Source: an uncultured Planctomycetia bacterium (lineage in GTDB: Bacteria > Planctomycetota > UBA1135 > GCA-002686595). From it: DNA of 15,057 nt. Of this stretch, positions 13,213 to 15,057 are shown piece after piece. A program made the translations under genes and the position numbers. The stretch spans positions 1 to 15,057 of the forward strand of contig CALFYL010000079.1 in assembly GCA_937952135.1 (NCBI GenBank), written 5' to 3'. The notes beneath the pieces were generated by a model, which saw nothing but the letters and a program-made list of their open reading frames with translations, made no database searches and was not told where the DNA came from. The number at the start of each line of letters is the position of its first letter. Position 1 is the first letter of the stretch.

Positions 13213-14979
13213 ATGCCCTCGCGCTCGATCACGTTGCTCGGCCTCGCGCTGGTGTTGCTCGGCGCCTGGGTGCTGCGCGTCCGCGGGCTCGACTGCCAGC
13301 TTCCGCAGTGGACGCACTCCGATGGGTACGTGCTGCGCAACCAGGCGGCGCACCTGCGCGGCGAGATGAGCGCGGACGAGGTGCGCGAGTCGGTCGGCTA
13401 CTACCCCATGCTGCCGATCGCGGCGGTGGCGTACCTCCCCGAGGTCGAGCCGCGGCTCGAAGGGCTCGATCCGCTCGAGCGCGCGCTCGAACTCGCCCGC
13501 GCGCCGTGGACGCACATCCGGCGCGTGTCGGTGTGGCTGTCGCTCGGCGCGGTGGCCGCGGCCTACGCGCTCGCGCGGCGCTTCATGGGCCGCGGGCCGG
13601 CGCTGCTCGCTGCTGCGTTGACGGCGACCAGCTTGCTGCACGTGACGTACTCGGCGGCGCAGCGCCCGCACGGAATGCTGAGCAGCGTGACGGCGCTCGC
13701 GGTGCTCGCGCTGCTGCACTCGCGGAGTCGCTCCGGTGTTGGATCCCAACTGGTGGGGGCGCTTGGCGTCGCGGCGAGCCTTGCGACGCTGCAGAGCGGC
13801 TTCGCGGTGCTGCCCGCGTGGCTCGTCGCCTGGTGGCGGCGGCGCGAGCGCGCCCCCGTCGGCGCGGAACTCGTCGCGGCGGCGCTCTCGCTGGCGCTCG
13901 TCGGGCTCGTGACCGCGTGGGCCTACGCGCCCTTCTTCGCGAGCGCCGGCGGCGCGGGTGCAGGCGGCGGCGGGGCCGCAGCGGGCGCCGATGTCGCGCT
14001 CGCGGGCCGCCACGCGATCGACTGGACCGATGGACTCGGAAGCGGTGCGGTCGTGCTCGGTCGCGCGTTCGCGCTGTACGAGCCCGTGATCGCGCTCGGA
14101 GTGCTCGCGGCGCTCCTCGCTCTCGCGTGGCCCGCGCTGCGCCGCCACGGCGCGCTCGACGCAGCGATGCGCGAGGACCTGTGGGTCTGTCTCGGCTTCG
14201 TGCTGCCCTACGCGGGGTTCTTTGCGCTCTTCGGCCGCACTCTCGATCGCTTCGCGTTGCCGTTGATTCCGTTCGCGGCTGTCGCGGCCGCGTGGGGCTT
14301 CCAAGTCTGGGGCCGCGCGCTGCTTGCGCGCCGCGGTCGCGCGTTCGGCGCCGCGCTCGCCGCCGTGCTGCTCGCACTGCCGATCCTCGCGTGCTGGCGC
14401 CTGGGGACGTTGCGCTCGCGCCCCGACACGCTCGAACTCGCCGCGCAGTGGATCGCGGAACACTCCGAGCCCGGCCGGCGCAAGGTGGTCCTCGCCGCGC
14501 TGAACCTCGAGCTCCCGTTCTTCTACTCCGAGCACGCGCTCCGGACCCTCGACTACGCCGGCATGGCCGACTGGACGCGGTTCCAGCGCGCCATGGACGT
14601 CGAAGCCTTCTCGGACGAGCGCTTCGACGTCGAGCGCGAGCGCAACCTGCTCGACGAGGCATCGGACGGCGTCGCGTCCGAGTGGAACCCCGACTTCGTC
14701 GTGCTGCACACGTCGGGCGTGCGCGCGCGCGACGAGCGCTTCAGCGCGGAGCTCAAGCGCTGGCGCGAACGGGGAGTCGAGTCGATCGTGATCTCGCCCT
14801 TCGAGGAGTCGCCCGATTCGCTGCGGCGCGAGTCCGGGGTACGCGAGCAGTCGCGGCCGGTGCAGATGTACGGCATCGCCGAGGAGCCGACGCTGCCGCT
14901 GCTGTTTGCGAGCGAGCGACTCGGGCCGCGCCTGCGGGTCCTGTGGCGCCAGCCCGTGTCGCGGGCGCAGCCGCGCTGA
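13213..14979 (+). CDS. Polytopic membrane protein, probable GT-C (PMT/ArnT-like) glycosyltransferase
   Basis: A 588-residue inner-membrane protein. The first membrane segment (residues 5-22, ITLLGLALVLLGAWVL) is followed by a loop with QWTHSDGY, in which Asp37 sits where GT-C enzymes carry their catalytic Asp in the first extracytoplasmic loop. About ten hydrophobic segments follow to residue about 400, including LSLGAVAAAYALARRF, LVAAALSLALVGLVTAWAYA, VLPYAGFFALFG and AALAAVLLALPILAC. A soluble tail of about 180 residues follows (from TLELAAQWIAEHSEP to the end), as in dolichyl-phosphate-mannose-protein-mannosyltransferase-like proteins that use polyprenyl-phosphate sugars. A Gly/Ala-rich stretch (SAGGAGAGGGGAAAG) interrupts the membrane part. 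No Shine-Dalgarno is seen. It begins 60 bp after the dioxygenase gene. Sugar donor and acceptor are unknown, and the family call rests on topology and the first-loop Asp. Confidence 0.7.
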   Translation: MPSRSITLLGLALVLLGAWVLRVRGLDCQLPQWTHSDGYVLRNQAAHLRGEMSADEVRESVGYYPMLPIAAVAYLPEVEPRLEGLDPLERALELARAPWTHIRRVSVWLSLGAVAAAYALARRFMGRGPALLAAALTATSLLHVTYSAAQRPHGMLSSVTALAVLALLHSRSRSGVGSQLVGALGVAASLATLQSGFAVLPAWLVAWWRRRERAPVGAELVAAALSLALVGLVTAWAYAPFFASAGGAGAGGGGAAAGADVALAGRHAIDWTDGLGSGAVVLGRAFALYEPVIALGVLAALLALAWPALRRHGALDAAMREDLWVCLGFVLPYAGFFALFGRTLDRFALPLIPFAAVAAAWGFQVWGRALLARRGRAFGAALAAVLLALPILACWRLGTLRSRPDTLELAAQWIAEHSEPGRRKVVLAALNLELPFFYSEHALRTLDYAGMADWTRFQRAMDVEAFSDERFDVERERNLLDEASDGVASEWNPDFVVLHTSGVRARDERFSAELKRWRERGVESIVISPFEESPDSLRRESGVREQSRPVQMYGIAEEPTLPLLFASERLGPRLRVLWRQPVSRAQPR

Positions 14980-15012
14980 ACCTCGCCCCGCGGTGCTCGC
15001 CGGAAAGCAGGC

Positions 15013-15040
15013 GAGGCGCTCCTGTCTCCAGGAACGCCTC
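15013..15040 (+). terminator. Hairpin terminator-like structure after the GT-C gene
   Basis: GAGGCG-C-TCCTG pairs with CAGGA-A-CGCCTC around the loop TCTC (11 bp and one mismatch). It is followed by a mixed pyrimidine run (GTCTCTCTCC) rather than a pure U-tract. It lies 34 bp after the stop codon, and a weak intrinsic terminator is the simplest reading. Confidence 0.55.
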
Positions 15041-15057
15041 GTCTCTCTCCACGGCAA

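Noticed and set aside
12274..15057. A 927-codon open frame on the minus strand
   Set aside because: It is antisense to the cysteine dioxygenase and the GT-C-like gene, both with recognisable motifs, and its translation is Arg/Ala/His-rich low-complexity sequence without family motifs: a high-GC shadow.
1..15057. tRNA genes, rRNA, CRISPR arrays, insertion sequences
   Set aside because: Reading both strands showed no TPsiC-like GTTCGA with cloverleaf context, no regularly spaced repeats, and no transposase motifs or terminal inverted repeats.

Overview
The window is a stretch of a very GC-rich bacterial chromosome (about 70% GC by eye). It has dense coding, many GTG starts, and long meaningless antisense ORFs of the kind high GC produces. 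The content is mostly housekeeping and metabolic: queuosine synthesis, adenosine deaminase, GluRS, Ppx/GppA and a cysteine-catabolism pair. A zinc-finger/FecR membrane protein, an exported hydrolase and a multi-spanning GT-C-like protein with a large soluble tail suggest a diderm. A GC-rich planctomycete or myxobacterium/deltaproteobacterium would fit, but nothing here settles the phylum.

Left part (1-3991). The tail of a queF-like gene on the + strand meets a convergent minus-strand pair, with the stop codons overlapping. The pair is a DUF6036/AbiEii-like nucleotidyltransferase (990-1604) and a winged-helix protein (62-1003), overlapping by 14 nt. Further right on the minus strand are adenosine deaminase (2861-3991) and an esterase of the EstD/enterochelin-esterase type (1782-2801), probably co-transcribed.

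Middle (4078-9262, all +). gltX is divergent from add across an 86-bp promoter region. It is followed by a zf-HC2/FecR-like membrane protein, then a tight run of metallophosphoesterase, NHL-type propeller protein and Ppx/GppA phosphatase (spacings 44, 3 and -4 nt).

Right (9400-14979, all +). An exported alpha/beta hydrolase ends at a clear intrinsic terminator. The 443-bp gap after it contains a second, stronger hairpin whose U-tract points to the minus strand, so it may end an unannotated small RNA. Then come a NifS/IscS-family PLP protein, a type I cysteine dioxygenase and a polytopic GT-C-like glycosyltransferase.

The most interesting point is the NifS-like protein (11382-12530). It keeps the PLP lysine, His, Asp and Arg, but has alanine where the catalytic sulfur-accepting cysteine should be, and it sits 31 bp before a complete cysteine dioxygenase. 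The simplest joint reading is a two-step oxidative cysteine pathway: cysteine to cysteine sulfinate (dioxygenase), then to alanine plus sulfite (a cysteine-free desulfinase). This is inference from residues and neighbourhood. The second candidate is the overlapping nucleotidyltransferase/winged-helix pair, which resembles an AbiE-type toxin-antitoxin module with reversed gene order.
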